A stretch of 42,764 nucleotides of DNA from DATDOO01 sp035293245 (GCA_035293245.1 DATDOO010000361.1:1-42764); one strand, 5' to 3'; counted from the stretch's first letter, positions 1 to 9,112 are shown. The notes: generated by a model not told the origin, from the letters alone. Program-made: numbers and translations.

Positions 1-32
1 GTTCAGCCGAAGTGGAACCGAGCCATTTTTTT

Positions 33-132
33 CCCTCCCCCCACGGGGGAGGGCCAGGGTGGGGGCGAGCTAAAACAAGGTCTTCGGCCAATTTGATCGC
101 CCCCATCCCAACCTTCCCCCGTAGGGGGAAGG
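33..132. repeat. GC-rich inverted repeat (palindromic intergenic element)
   Basis: Two arms face each other: 33-68 and 97-132. The reverse complement of the right arm matches the left arm at most positions, with a shared core of CCxTCCCCCxACGGGGGA followed by a G-rich tail ending in GGGGGCGA. Each arm is itself a small palindrome. A related unit lies at 36373-36410 in another intergenic space, so this is a dispersed element of REP type and not a gene-specific signal. It could fold in RNA read from either strand. Confidence 0.7.
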
Positions 133-177
133 AGCCGAACCTCACAGGCTGACACTCGTTTCTAATCAGGTTAATTT

Positions 178-873
178 ATGACGGCCCGACCGACCCCAGC
201 GCTGGAATTTTCGAAAAAATACGACGCCGATCATGCCCGCTATTATTTCGAAAAGCATGAAACCGAATTCTGGCGCCGCCTTTCCAACTGGCGCGACCAT
301 CAGGTGGCCCGCAAGGCGCTCCGCATAGCCGGCGACCCGGCTACCGTCCTGGATGTCCCCTGCGGCACGGGGCGATTCTGGAACGTGCTGGCGGAAAATC
401 CGGCGCGGATCATCCACGCCAGCGACAACAGCCAGAGCATGATCGACACCGGATTGGCGCTACGCCCCGCGGAAATCGCCGCGCGCGTGCAGCCGTTCCA
501 AGGTTCTGTCTTCGATTTGCCGGTGGAGGACAATTTCGTCGATTGCGTATTCTGCATCCGCTTCGCGCACCATCTCGGGGAGCCGGGACAACGGCTGGCC
601 CTGCTGAGGGAATTGCACCGGGTCGCCGCGAAGTCGGTCATTCTTTCCCTGTGGGTCGACGGCAATTACCAGGCCTGGAGACGACAGCGCCACGAGGCGC
701 GTAAACGGGCCCGCGGCGTGGACAGGTCGTTGCAGAACCGTTTCGTCACGCCGGCAGCCGTCGCGGAAGAGGAATTCCGCCAAGCCGGTTTCGAAATCGG
801 CGCCCGGCTGGATTTCCTGCCGTTCTATTCCTGCTGGCGCACCTATGTCCTGTTGAAACAAACAGGCGCATGA
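178..873 (+). CDS. class I SAM-dependent methyltransferase
   Basis: The 231-residue protein has a Rossmann-type SAM-binding motif I at about residues 57-68 (VLDVPCGTGRFW), an acidic residue after the second strand (HASDNS) and a motif near residue 120 (DCVFCIRFAHHL) typical of small-molecule methyltransferases. It has no signal peptide or membrane segment and should be cytoplasmic. The substrate cannot be read from sequence. Its stop overlaps the start of the next gene (ATGA), so it is probably translated with the InaA/WaaP-like kinase downstream. A lipopolysaccharide or glycan precursor is therefore a reasonable but unproven substrate. The ATG follows only a weak ribosome-binding site. Confidence 0.85.
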   Translation: MTARPTPALEFSKKYDADHARYYFEKHETEFWRRLSNWRDHQVARKALRIAGDPATVLDVPCGTGRFWNVLAENPARIIHASDNSQSMIDTGLALRPAEIAARVQPFQGSVFDLPVEDNFVDCVFCIRFAHHLGEPGQRLALLRELHRVAAKSVILSLWVDGNYQAWRRQRHEARKRARGVDRSLQNRFVTPAAVAEEEFRQAGFEIGARLDFLPFYSCWRTYVLLKQTGA

Positions 874-1640
874 CGGAGGAGATCTATGGCGAAGGGTGGC
901 GCGAGATACTCGCCCGCAACGGGCTGGCGGATTTCGACGCGCTGTGGGCCCTGCACCGGCAAGGCTGGTTCGAGCCTCCCAACCGGCGGCGCGGCGGCTG
1001 GAGCGGGGTCGTGCGCCATGAAACGATGACGGAGACGGGCGAACCGGTCGGCCTTTTCGTCAAGTTTCAGGAAGACCACGTCTATCGTTCGATCCTCCAC
1101 GGCTTTGCGCCGCGCGCCACTTACGACCGGGAATTCGCCAACCTGCGCCGTTTCCAGGCGGCGGGCCTACCCGCTCCGGAATGGGTCTATTTCGGCCAGA
1201 TGCGCCAGGAAGGCCATTTGCGCGCCATTCTCGTCACACGGGAATTGCACGATTACGCGCCCCTGGATACCTTGAACCCCCAAGAACTGAGCCGGCCGCA
1301 ACGTCGCGTGCTGCTCGAAACGCTCGCGCGGTCGGCGCAGCGGATGCACCGGCATTTCATCCAGCACGGCAGTCTTTATCCGAAACACATTTACTACCGC
1401 TTCGGCGCCGATGGCGCGTGCGACGTGCGCCTCATAGACCTGGAGCGCGGGCGTTGGCATCCGTGCCGCCGGTCGATCGCCATCCGGGATTTGTCCTCGC
1501 TCTTGCGGCGCGTCCGCCACGTCTATCGGCGCACCGAGCAGTTGCGTTTCCTGCTGGCTTACTGCGACACTTCGCGCCTGAATCCTCGCGCCAAATCCCT
1601 GGCCAAAGCCATCCTCCGGCGTATCGGCACGAAAGACTGA
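870..1640 (+). CDS. lipopolysaccharide kinase InaA/WaaP-family protein
   Basis: The 256-residue protein has the compact kinase fold of the InaA/WaaP (Kdo/heptose kinase-like) family. Visible landmarks are a lysine in GLFVKFQ (about 65), a glutamate in YDREFANL (about 88), the loop HGSLYPKHIYY (166-176) and LIDLER (188-193), which fills the DFG position. In classical kinases the loop carries HRD. Here the Asp is not obvious, as I recall for other InaA-type members, so catalysis is not certain. The expected role is phosphorylation of LPS core sugars at the inner face of the inner membrane. The start overlaps the methyltransferase stop by four bases. Confidence 0.82.
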   Translation: MTEEIYGEGWREILARNGLADFDALWALHRQGWFEPPNRRRGGWSGVVRHETMTETGEPVGLFVKFQEDHVYRSILHGFAPRATYDREFANLRRFQAAGLPAPEWVYFGQMRQEGHLRAILVTRELHDYAPLDTLNPQELSRPQRRVLLETLARSAQRMHRHFIQHGSLYPKHIYYRFGADGACDVRLIDLERGRWHPCRRSIAIRDLSSLLRRVRHVYRRTEQLRFLLAYCDTSRLNPRAKSLAKAILRRIGTKD

Positions 1641-1783
1641 ATTGTCCGGCGAGCATTGCCAACACCGTTACGACCGTCGGACCGGGCGAACCCGCAACGC
1701 CGGGACGGCATCGTACTTGGGGCACGGCTGTCGCGGAACCGCGGCCAAAAGATCGTTCATATTGCCAGGAAATATCCCCCGAC

Positions 1784-2899
1784 ATGATCGCGTACTTCAC
1801 GAAAATGTATCAGGCCGTCCCGGCCCTCATGCAGATCTATCAGGCCAGGGGGGGCGTGTTCGTCAGCACGCGCCGCAGCACCATCAAGGCCATCAAGAAA
1901 TCCTATCCCGGCACCCGGGCAGAGTTGATGGGGAGAGTTACCGGGGAGTTCTCAAAGGCCGCAACCTACCTGAAACAAGCCGATGTAATCGTTACTGGCA
2001 GTCCCTACAAGAAAATACTGGAAGGATATCCAGCCAGGAAATACACCGTATTTCACGGAACGTATACCTATCTTTCCAGTCGAGAGCTGGCCAGCATGCA
2101 ACATTTCGACATGCTCTGCGCCATCGGACCGCGGATGGTCTCCATGATGGAAAACTCCGGCTTGCCGATTAAATTCATGGTTTCCGGATATTTGCCGTTC
2201 CTGGAGTACCCGACCAGAACCCCCTCCGCCCGGCTAGACCTGTTGACGGCAATGGGGCTCGATCCGGACAAAAAAACCGTTCTGTACGTCCCCACCGGCA
2301 AACCCAATGGTTCATGGGATTGGCTCGCCGAAAAGCTGGTTGCGGAGATTTCTCCGGATTGCAACCTGATACTCCGCCCCCATCCAAGTCAGTCGGTCAC
2401 GGCCAGGATCAGGGACACTTTCGGGTTTTACAAACTGCGCCGCCTGTGCAAAAAACGCGGGGCGACCGTTCTCGATCTGACATCGTTAAAACTGTCATCG
2501 CTTTATTCGATTTCCGATCTGGTAATTTCCGACGGAACATCCACGGCGGAAGAGTCGTTGTACTACGATTTGCCGCAGGTTTTCGTCGAAACCGACCGCT
2601 TCTCCAAGAGGCATGTCAAGAACATGATGCTGGAAAAGGGTGCGGATAAAGAATACGTGGAAAGGCTGGTTTCCTTGTACGACTGCGGCACAAGCTTGAC
2701 ACCGGATACTGCGAATCTACAGCAGTTTCTTGGAGACTCCATCGAGAATGCCGGCAAATACGCACCTTATCGCAGCGAATATTTTTCCTGGGTATTCGGC
2801 GATAGAGGGCTGGATAACCAGCACCGGTTTATGGACCATCTCGGAAGCATAACCCGGCCGCCGCCGGCCAGCATTGAACTGCACAAGCCGAGCCGATGA
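1784..2899 (+). CDS. CDP-glycerol glycerophosphotransferase-like (GT-B) protein
   Basis: The 371-residue protein matches the pattern of the CDP-glycerol:glycerophosphate glycerophosphotransferase family. It shows ILRPHPSQ in the middle and a C-terminal nucleotide-binding region, SDLVISDGTSTAEESLYYDL, followed by a conserved ETDR. Such enzymes add glycerol-phosphate or related groups to surface polymers. In Gram-negatives they decorate capsule or O-antigen. I chose the ATG at 1784: the reading frame is open further upstream, but it overlaps the kinase gene and offers no GTG or ATG with conserved sequence. Base composition is more AT-rich than the flanks, which suggests transfer. The true sugar or polyol substrate is unknown. 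Confidence 0.75.
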   Translation: MIAYFTKMYQAVPALMQIYQARGGVFVSTRRSTIKAIKKSYPGTRAELMGRVTGEFSKAATYLKQADVIVTGSPYKKILEGYPARKYTVFHGTYTYLSSRELASMQHFDMLCAIGPRMVSMMENSGLPIKFMVSGYLPFLEYPTRTPSARLDLLTAMGLDPDKKTVLYVPTGKPNGSWDWLAEKLVAEISPDCNLILRPHPSQSVTARIRDTFGFYKLRRLCKKRGATVLDLTSLKLSSLYSISDLVISDGTSTAEESLYYDLPQVFVETDRFSKRHVKNMMLEKGADKEYVERLVSLYDCGTSLTPDTANLQQFLGDSIENAGKYAPYRSEYFSWVFGDRGLDNQHRFMDHLGSITRPPPASIELHKPSR

Positions 2900-2942
2900 A
2901 GCTCGGCAGTTTCACTCTACGATAGACAAATAGTTACCGCCT

Positions 2943-4061
2943 ATGAACGCTCGAATTATTCCTATTGTGCCCGCTGAACGATACGCGCAGCGAACCCTCC
3001 TGAACGACGGCAGCGTGGCCCTGTCAGCCGAAGGCATCGATCGGACCCTGGCACAGCTTCCGGACGACGAACCCATTACCCGGCTGCTGCATCCGGAGGT
3101 GCGCTACGAAGTCACCGACCACTGCAACGCCACCTGCATCATGTGTCCGCGCGACAAGCACGCGGATGCGCGCGAACATGGAATCATGAATCAGGAGGCC
3201 TATGAACGAAGCATCGACGAAGTAGTCAGCCTCGGTGCGCAAAAAGTCGTCCTGACCGGTTTTGGCGAACCGATGCTGGATAAGCGCCTCGAACAGAAGG
3301 TGGCGTATGCGAAATCCAAGGGACTGTCGACCTATATAATTTCCAATGGGTCGGTATTGAATTCCAAACGCGCCCTCTCCATCCTGGAAGCCGGTCTGGA
3401 CGAGATACGGATCAGTTTCTATGGGATGCATACCGAAACTTACAACGCCGTCATGCGCGGGCTGGATTTCGATAAAACCATGGCGGGCTTGCTGGAATTT
3501 TTGCGCCTCCGCGATTCCATCGGCGCAAAAACCCGCGTGCAAATTTCCTATCTGGAAATGGAGGAAAACAAGCGCGATACCCAGGAGTTCCGGGAGTTTT
3601 GGGAACCCAGGGTTAATGCCATCGAGATTTGGAAACCCCACAATTTTGGCGATGGACGCGATTATCGGGCGCGGTTCGAAGAGGTCGGCGTCAAGAATTC
3701 CTGCGGCCGCCCCGAAAATGGCCCCCTGCAGATCCAATGGAACGGTGAAGTTATTCCGTGCTGTTACGATTACAACAATCAGATCATCTTGGGCAATGCG
3801 TTCGAAACCCCGGTACTCGATATCCTGAACGCCCCCAAATACCGTCTGCTGCGCCACGCGCACCGGACGAAAAACTTTGAGTTATTCCCCTACTGCGATC
3901 AATGCGACCAGCTCTTGCCTCACGCCGATGCGCTGATCTACACCAACCGGCATAACCTCCCGCCCGAGGAAGCGGTAAAGCTCTCCAATACCGATCTTTA
4001 TAATCTCGAAGCGGGCAAGGAGCTTGAGACCGAACGGTTAAATACGCGTTATCGAGGCTAA
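2943..4061 (+). CDS. radical SAM/SPASM domain protein
   Basis: The 372-residue protein has the radical SAM cluster motif CNATCIMC (Cys61, 65, 68), the SAM-binding GFGEP at about 107-110, and a C-terminal SPASM-type cysteine set: Cys254, the pair CCYDYN at 273-274, and PYCDQC at 318-321. Radical SAM/SPASM proteins carry an extra iron-sulfur cluster and modify peptides, sugars or other small molecules. No short precursor peptide gene is evident beside it, so a glycan or cofactor substrate is more likely here than a RiPP. It lies 43 bp after the glycerophosphotransferase-like gene and ends three bases before the stop of the convergent glycosyltransferase. No strong ribosome-binding site precedes the ATG. 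Confidence 0.85.
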   Translation: MNARIIPIVPAERYAQRTLLNDGSVALSAEGIDRTLAQLPDDEPITRLLHPEVRYEVTDHCNATCIMCPRDKHADAREHGIMNQEAYERSIDEVVSLGAQKVVLTGFGEPMLDKRLEQKVAYAKSKGLSTYIISNGSVLNSKRALSILEAGLDEIRISFYGMHTETYNAVMRGLDFDKTMAGLLEFLRLRDSIGAKTRVQISYLEMEENKRDTQEFREFWEPRVNAIEIWKPHNFGDGRDYRARFEEVGVKNSCGRPENGPLQIQWNGEVIPCCYDYNNQIILGNAFETPVLDILNAPKYRLLRHAHRTKNFELFPYCDQCDQLLPHADALIYTNRHNLPPEEAVKLSNTDLYNLEAGKELETERLNTRYRG

Positions 4062-4064
4062 ACT

Positions 4065-5516
4065 TCACTCCTTCGGCAGGGAAACATCCCTGCCGAGACA
4101 AGGCCGTCCTGCGCCCAATATCGCCGCTTTCTTGCCTTTCTTGAGAAAGGGGGCGAGTTCCCGGACTTTACACAGTCCGGGAACCTCGGCCATGACCGGT
4201 TCCGGCTTCTCGCCGAATACCAGCAGGTCGGGAGTCGTCGCCAGCGCATTCCGCACTTCAGCGGTGCTTGCGGGACGCAGTGTCCTGCCCGCGTAAAAGA
4301 TCACCCGCTCGTCCACTTCGCCCACCGCCAAGGCGGGAATGCCCGGATATCGCTCGAACACGGCGCCGATTTGCGGCAGCGCTGCGATGCGGCTGGCATA
4401 GAGTTTCCCTTCCCCAAATGAAAAATAGCCGCCGTAACCAACAGGCATCAGCACGCCAAGCATGAGAATGCCGCGGCGCATCAATGGCGACGCCCGCCCG
4501 TAGAGCTCGCCGAGCCGCTGACCCAACAGCAGTGCCAGGGCCGGATAGGCCGGCAGAAGGTATTTCGCGTGCTTGTCGCCGCTCAGGGAAAAGGCCGCCA
4601 AAGGTATGACCACGGCGTAAAGCAGCACGGCTGTGTCCGCCCGTGCCCACCAGCCCCGCACGGTCGCGACCGGACCGGCCAGCAACAGCAGGCCGAACGG
4701 CAGGAAATCGCCGAACAGCCACAGGGGGTAATCGTACAAGGGGTCCCTCCCACCGCTCCGGCCCTGAATCTTGCCGATCATGTCGCTCTGGATCACGTCC
4801 GCCCACACCCCCCAGCCCAGACGGCCCGCAACTACGGCGTACCAGGACAAGCCGACCGCCAGGAACAGAATCCAGCCCGAGGGCGTGGCCAACGCCGCCC
4901 AGGCGCGCGGCGCGCGGGAACGCCAGGCATGGACGAGAAGCGGCGCGGTCACGAACAGCAAGGCCAGCGGGCCCTTGGCCAGGAAGGCCAGACCCATGAG
5001 GAAATAGCCCCCCAGTAAGAACCCGCGCCCGCCGTCACGCACGAAGCGCAGCAACAACAACAGGGCCACGGTACACAAACTGGCCAGCAGCATCTCGATT
5101 TCCGCGCGCCGGGCGAACACCGCGAACCCCGCATTGGCGATTAGAATCTGCATCGTGAACAGCGCCGGCCAGGGACCGAACACGCGCAGGGCATGGCGAT
5201 AACAAAGCCCGATCGCCGCCAGGGCCGCCAAGGCCGATGGCAGGCGCGCCACCCACTCGCCGACGCCCCCGGCGACGCTGCCCAGCCCCGCGATGAGCCA
5301 ATAAAGCAGGGGGGGCTTTCTCAGATATAATTCGCCATTGAGTCTCGGCAACAACCAGTCCCCCGACTCGAGCATTTCCCGCGCCGGTACGGCGCGACGC
5401 GCCTCGTTGAACGACAAGAGCGGGTTCTCCCCCAAGGCCAGAAAAAGAACGGCGAGGACCAGGGCAAACGTCAGCGCCGTCAACGCCGGCGGGGGTCTGG
5501 AAAGATGATTGTCCAT
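4065..5516 (-). CDS. ArnT/PMT-family membrane glycosyltransferase
   Basis: The 483-residue integral membrane protein has many hydrophobic segments. Its first periplasmic loop reads FNEARRAVPAREMLESGDW followed by KPPLLYW, the signature of the PMT_2/ArnT (GT39/GT83) superfamily. These enzymes move a sugar from a polyprenyl-phosphate carrier to lipid A, glycans or proteins on the periplasmic side. The catalytic pair is usually Asp-Glu; here it is Asn37-Glu38. Length is a little below ArnT (about 550), with a short C-terminal soluble part. It is transcribed towards the radical SAM gene and away from the DUF2760 operon. The sugar and acceptor cannot be told from sequence. Confidence 0.83.
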   Translation of the reverse strand: MDNHLSRPPPALTALTFALVLAVLFLALGENPLLSFNEARRAVPAREMLESGDWLLPRLNGELYLRKPPLLYWLIAGLGSVAGGVGEWVARLPSALAALAAIGLCYRHALRVFGPWPALFTMQILIANAGFAVFARRAEIEMLLASLCTVALLLLLRFVRDGGRGFLLGGYFLMGLAFLAKGPLALLFVTAPLLVHAWRSRAPRAWAALATPSGWILFLAVGLSWYAVVAGRLGWGVWADVIQSDMIGKIQGRSGGRDPLYDYPLWLFGDFLPFGLLLLAGPVATVRGWWARADTAVLLYAVVIPLAAFSLSGDKHAKYLLPAYPALALLLGQRLGELYGRASPLMRRGILMLGVLMPVGYGGYFSFGEGKLYASRIAALPQIGAVFERYPGIPALAVGEVDERVIFYAGRTLRPASTAEVRNALATTPDLLVFGEKPEPVMAEVPGLCKVRELAPFLKKGKKAAILGAGRPCLGRDVSLPKE

Positions 5517-5646
5517 GCGAAGACTGCCGAAAAGCGCCGATTATAGCCATCCGGGACACACGGCATGCCTGAACGCCCTTGTCCGAGCCCCGGCCTGCGG
5601 ATATCGCGCGGCTTTCCCATAATTCAAACCGAATAACCCCAATCTC

Positions 5647-6279
5647 ATGATCCAACTCGACCTGTCACATCTTCCCGCGGCCTTCGACGTCCTGCATGTG
5701 GGACTGGCCGCGCTATCCGCGCTCCTGCTGCTCTTGAGCCTCCTGTCCCTGACCGTCGCGGTGCGTGCGCTGCGGCGGCGCAAGGAGGCGGATGCTAACG
5801 CCGTTCCACCGTCCAAACCGCTCGTCGCGGCAACCCCGGCGCCCCAGCCGCCCGCACCGCCACCGGTCGAGAAGCCCGCCCCCGTCATCCTGCGCGAAGC
5901 CACCCCCGACGCTGCCCTGCAGCTTCTGGGCCTGCTGCAGTCCGAGGCGCGCTTTCTCGACTTCGTCTCCGAGAACGTCGCCGGCTACAGCGACGCGGAC
6001 ATCGGCGCGGCGGCGCGGGTGGTGCACGAGGGCTGCCGCAAGGTGCTGCGCGCCCACTTCGAACTGGAACCCGTGCGCAGCGAACCCGAGGGCAAGCGCC
6101 TGACGCTCCCGGCCGGATTCGACGCCGCTGCCGTGCGCCTGACCGGCAACATCGTCGGCAGCGCGCCGTTCAACGGCACACTGGTGCATCGCGGCTGGCG
6201 CGCCGCCAAGGTGAATCTGCCCAAGCCGGCCGAAGGCCATGACGCGCGCATCCTCGCCGCGGCGGAGGTGGAACTGTGA
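5647..6279 (+). CDS. DUF2760 domain protein
   Basis: The 210-residue protein has one N-terminal membrane segment (about 17-41) followed by basic residues, a Pro/Ala-rich linker (about 50-80) and a globular C-terminal domain (about 85-210) that I recognise as DUF2760. Function is unknown. The family is normally encoded immediately upstream of an Hsp70-like protein, as here, where the stop overlaps the next start (GTGA). The anchor plus linker suggests it tethers or recruits the Hsp70 partner to the inner membrane; that is inference. No clear ribosome-binding site precedes the ATG. Confidence 0.8.
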   Translation: MIQLDLSHLPAAFDVLHVGLAALSALLLLLSLLSLTVAVRALRRRKEADANAVPPSKPLVAATPAPQPPAPPPVEKPAPVILREATPDAALQLLGLLQSEARFLDFVSENVAGYSDADIGAAARVVHEGCRKVLRAHFELEPVRSEPEGKRLTLPAGFDAAAVRLTGNIVGSAPFNGTLVHRGWRAAKVNLPKPAEGHDARILAAAEVEL

Positions 6280-8102
6280 GCGAATCCCGCTACGCGGTCG
6301 GCATCGACCTGGGCACCACCAACAGCGTGCTGGCCTGCGTCGATCTGAGCCGGGCAGACCGTGACGCCGTACCGCTGGAAATCCTGGGCATCCCGCAACT
6401 CACCTCGCCCGGCGCGGTCGAGGACAAAACCCAGTTGCCTTCCTTTCTCTACCAGGCGCATCCGGCGGAACTCGCCGAGGGCGACACGGCCCTGCCATGG
6501 GACTCCCACCCTGCCGCCATTGTCGGCGAGTTGGCGCGCGTGCTGGGTTCCAAGACCCCCATCCGCCTGGTGGCCAGCGCCAAGAGCTGGCTGTGCCATT
6601 CCGGCGTGGACTGTCGCGCGGCGATTCTCCCCGCGCAATCGCCGGAAGAAGTGGCGCGCATCTCGCCCCTGCAGGCGTCGATTCGCTACCTGGAGCATCT
6701 GCGCGACGCCTGGAACCACCAGCATCCGGACGCGCCGCTGGAAGCCCAGCCCCTCACCCTCACCGTGCCGGCCTCCTTCGATCCGGCGGCCCGCGAGCTG
6801 ACGGTGGAAGCCGCCCGCGCCGCGGGCCTGTCCCACGCCGTGCTGCTGGAGGAACCCCAGGCTGCCCTGTACGGCTGGATACAGAAGAGCGGCAACTGGC
6901 GCGACGAAGCCCGGGTGGGCGACATCATCCTGGTGGTGGACGTGGGCGGCGGCACTAGCGACTTGTCCCTGATGGCTGTGACCGAGGAAGACGGCAACCT
7001 GGTGCTGAATCGCGTCGCCGTCGGCGACCACATCCTGCTGGGCGGCGACAACATGGACCTGGCGCTGGCCTACACCGTCCGGGCGCGCCTGGAACAGGAG
7101 GGCAAGCGCCTCGAACCCTGGCAGATTCAGGCCCTCACCCACAGTTGCCGCGACGCCAAGGAAATGCTGCTCACCGATCCCAACGCCACGGAAGCCGCGG
7201 TGGTGATACCCAGCCGCGGCTCCAGCCTCATCGGCGGCACCCTGCGCGCTTCCCTGACCCGCGACGACGTGAACCGCATCCTGCTGGACGGCTTCTTTCC
7301 CGAAGTCGGCGCCGGCGACAGACCCGCCGCGCAAACTCGCGCCGGCCTCACCACCTTGGGGCTACCTTACGCCCAGGACGCACGCATCACTTGCCACCTG
7401 GCGGCTTTCCTGTCGCGGCAGATCAACGCGGTGGGCGAATTGGGCATCGCCTTGCCGCAGGGCGCGCGTTTCCTGCACCCGTCCGCCGTGCTGCTCAACG
7501 GCGGCGTGTTCAAGGCCGAGCCCTTGGCCGAGCGCCTCATGGCGGTGCTGAACCGCTGGCTGCGCGATGACGGCGCCGAGGAAGCCCGCCTCCTGCAGGG
7601 CGCCGACCTGGATCTGGCCGTGGCGCGCGGCGCGGCTTACTACGGTTTCGTGCGCCAGGGCCACGGCGTGCGCATCCGCGGCGGCACCGCCGCGGCCTAT
7701 TATGTGGGCGTGGAAAGCGCCATGCCCGCCGTGCCCGGCTTCGCCCCGCCGCTGGAAGCCCTGTGCATCGCCCCTTTCGGCATGGAGGAAGGCACCCAGG
7801 CCCCGTTGCCGCCTTACGAATTCGGCCTGGTGCTGGGCGAACCGGTGCGCTTCCGCTTCTTCGCCTCCACCGTACGCCGCGACGATGCCGTCGGCAGGCG
7901 GCTGGACTACTGGCCGGAAGGCGAGCTGGAAGAACTGGACGAGATTGAAGTGACCCTCGCCGGTGGCCAACACGCTGCCGGCGAGGTGGTACCGGTGCAA
8001 CTGGCCGCCGCGGTCACGGAAACCGGCACCCTGCAGTTGCAAGCCGTTTCGACGGCAACGGGCGAACGCTGGAACGTGGAGTTCGAGGCGCGGGCGGGTT
8101 GA
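6276..8102 (+). CDS. atypical Hsp70-family protein
   Basis: The 608-residue protein has the full actin-like ATPase domain of Hsp70: phosphate-1 motif GIDLGTTNS (9-17), phosphate-2 motif VVDVGGGTSDLSL (about 218-230) and adenosine motif AVLLNGGVF (about 405-413). The region after about residue 450 is a beta-rich segment with no DnaK-like helical lid and no acidic EEVD-like tail, so client binding must differ from DnaK. It starts at a GTG with GGAGG just upstream and overlaps the DUF2760 stop. It is expected to be a specialised cytoplasmic chaperone working with the DUF2760 protein; the client is unknown. No J-protein or nucleotide exchange factor is nearby. Confidence 0.88.
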   Translation: MSESRYAVGIDLGTTNSVLACVDLSRADRDAVPLEILGIPQLTSPGAVEDKTQLPSFLYQAHPAELAEGDTALPWDSHPAAIVGELARVLGSKTPIRLVASAKSWLCHSGVDCRAAILPAQSPEEVARISPLQASIRYLEHLRDAWNHQHPDAPLEAQPLTLTVPASFDPAARELTVEAARAAGLSHAVLLEEPQAALYGWIQKSGNWRDEARVGDIILVVDVGGGTSDLSLMAVTEEDGNLVLNRVAVGDHILLGGDNMDLALAYTVRARLEQEGKRLEPWQIQALTHSCRDAKEMLLTDPNATEAAVVIPSRGSSLIGGTLRASLTRDDVNRILLDGFFPEVGAGDRPAAQTRAGLTTLGLPYAQDARITCHLAAFLSRQINAVGELGIALPQGARFLHPSAVLLNGGVFKAEPLAERLMAVLNRWLRDDGAEEARLLQGADLDLAVARGAAYYGFVRQGHGVRIRGGTAAAYYVGVESAMPAVPGFAPPLEALCIAPFGMEEGTQAPLPPYEFGLVLGEPVRFRFFASTVRRDDAVGRRLDYWPEGELEELDEIEVTLAGGQHAAGEVVPVQLAAAVTETGTLQLQAVSTATGERWNVEFEARAG

Positions 8103-8146
8103 GGCCCGACAACGATAAGCAACATCCCAGCGATACAGGCCTTAAT

Positions 8147-9112
8147 ATGCTCAGAAAATTCATCGCATCCTTTCGCGCCAAGCGGGTATTGCAGAACGTA
8201 TCCAGATTGCTCGGCGATCAGGCGCTGACCCTGCTCGACATCGGGGCGGCCGGCGGCGTCCAGCCCCGCTGGAAACAGATCACCCACAAGACGGCTTACG
8301 TCGGTTTCGAGCCCGATGCCCGCTCGAATCTTGATATTGCGAAAGCGGGCAAGGACTTTGCGTCCTATCGCCTGATTCCTGCCGCGGTCTGGAACCACGA
8401 CGGCGAGTTGAGCATCCAGCTTTGCCGCAAACCCCAGGTTTCCTCGCACTTCGCCCCGAACACGGAATTTCTGCGCAAGTTTCCCAAGCCGGAACGTTTC
8501 GATGTCCTGGACAGCGCGACGGTCCATGCCAACCGGCTGGACACGCTGAACATCGACGCGTGCGACTTCATCAAGCTCGACATCCAGGGCGGGGAACTGG
8601 CGGCCCTGCAGGGCGGCGAAGCGCTGCTGGGTAAAACCCTGGGGCTGGAAATCGAAGTGGAATTTTTGGCCCTGTACCAGGGACAACCGCTGTTCGGGGA
8701 TCTGTGCGCCTACCTTGCCGGGCAGGGCTTCGAGTTCATGGACTTTACCAGCATCTGCCGCTGGGACCGGCGGGTGAGAACCGGCCTGGGGCAGTGCGTG
8801 TTCGCCGATGCGCTGTTTCTCAAATCCCCCGAATACATCCGGCAACAGTTCGACCAGGTGGCGATCTCCTTCGCCGATGTGCGGCGCTATCTCGCCATTC
8901 TCGCCCTCTACCGGCGCGTGGAACTGATGGCGGCCTGCCAGGGTTTATTTGCCGAAGAACTGAAACAGGACGGGGACTTCTCCCGGGAACTGGCCGGCGT
9001 CGTCCGGCAGTTGAACAAGGAACTGCGCAGCGTGCGCTTCCTGGCCCGGATGCTTTCCCGGTACGTGCTGAGATTTCTGGGAAACGATATTCGGCTGCAT
9101 ATCACTTACTGA
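8147..9112 (+). CDS. FkbM-family methyltransferase
   Basis: The 321-residue protein has SAM-binding LDIGAAGG (30-37), FEPD (54-57) and the FkbM hallmark DFIKLDIQGGE (140-150). FkbM enzymes O-methylate sugars or other hydroxyl groups and often sit in glycan loci. An in-frame TTG at 8099 overlaps the Hsp70 stop and could be the start, but residues before Met17 of that longer form are not conserved in character, so I chose the ATG at 8147. Its place behind the Hsp70 gene is unusual for a DUF2760-Hsp70 operon. The C-terminal 100 residues are helical and not recognised. Confidence 0.8.
   Translation: MLRKFIASFRAKRVLQNVSRLLGDQALTLLDIGAAGGVQPRWKQITHKTAYVGFEPDARSNLDIAKAGKDFASYRLIPAAVWNHDGELSIQLCRKPQVSSHFAPNTEFLRKFPKPERFDVLDSATVHANRLDTLNIDACDFIKLDIQGGELAALQGGEALLGKTLGLEIEVEFLALYQGQPLFGDLCAYLAGQGFEFMDFTSICRWDRRVRTGLGQCVFADALFLKSPEYIRQQFDQVAISFADVRRYLAILALYRRVELMAACQGLFAEELKQDGDFSRELAGVVRQLNKELRSVRFLARMLSRYVLRFLGNDIRLHITY

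Noticed and set aside
1181..1783. Long upstream extension of the glycerophosphotransferase-like frame
   Set aside because: It overlaps the kinase gene in another frame and encodes low-complexity Arg/Ala/Pro sequence, with no GTG or ATG near the conserved start.
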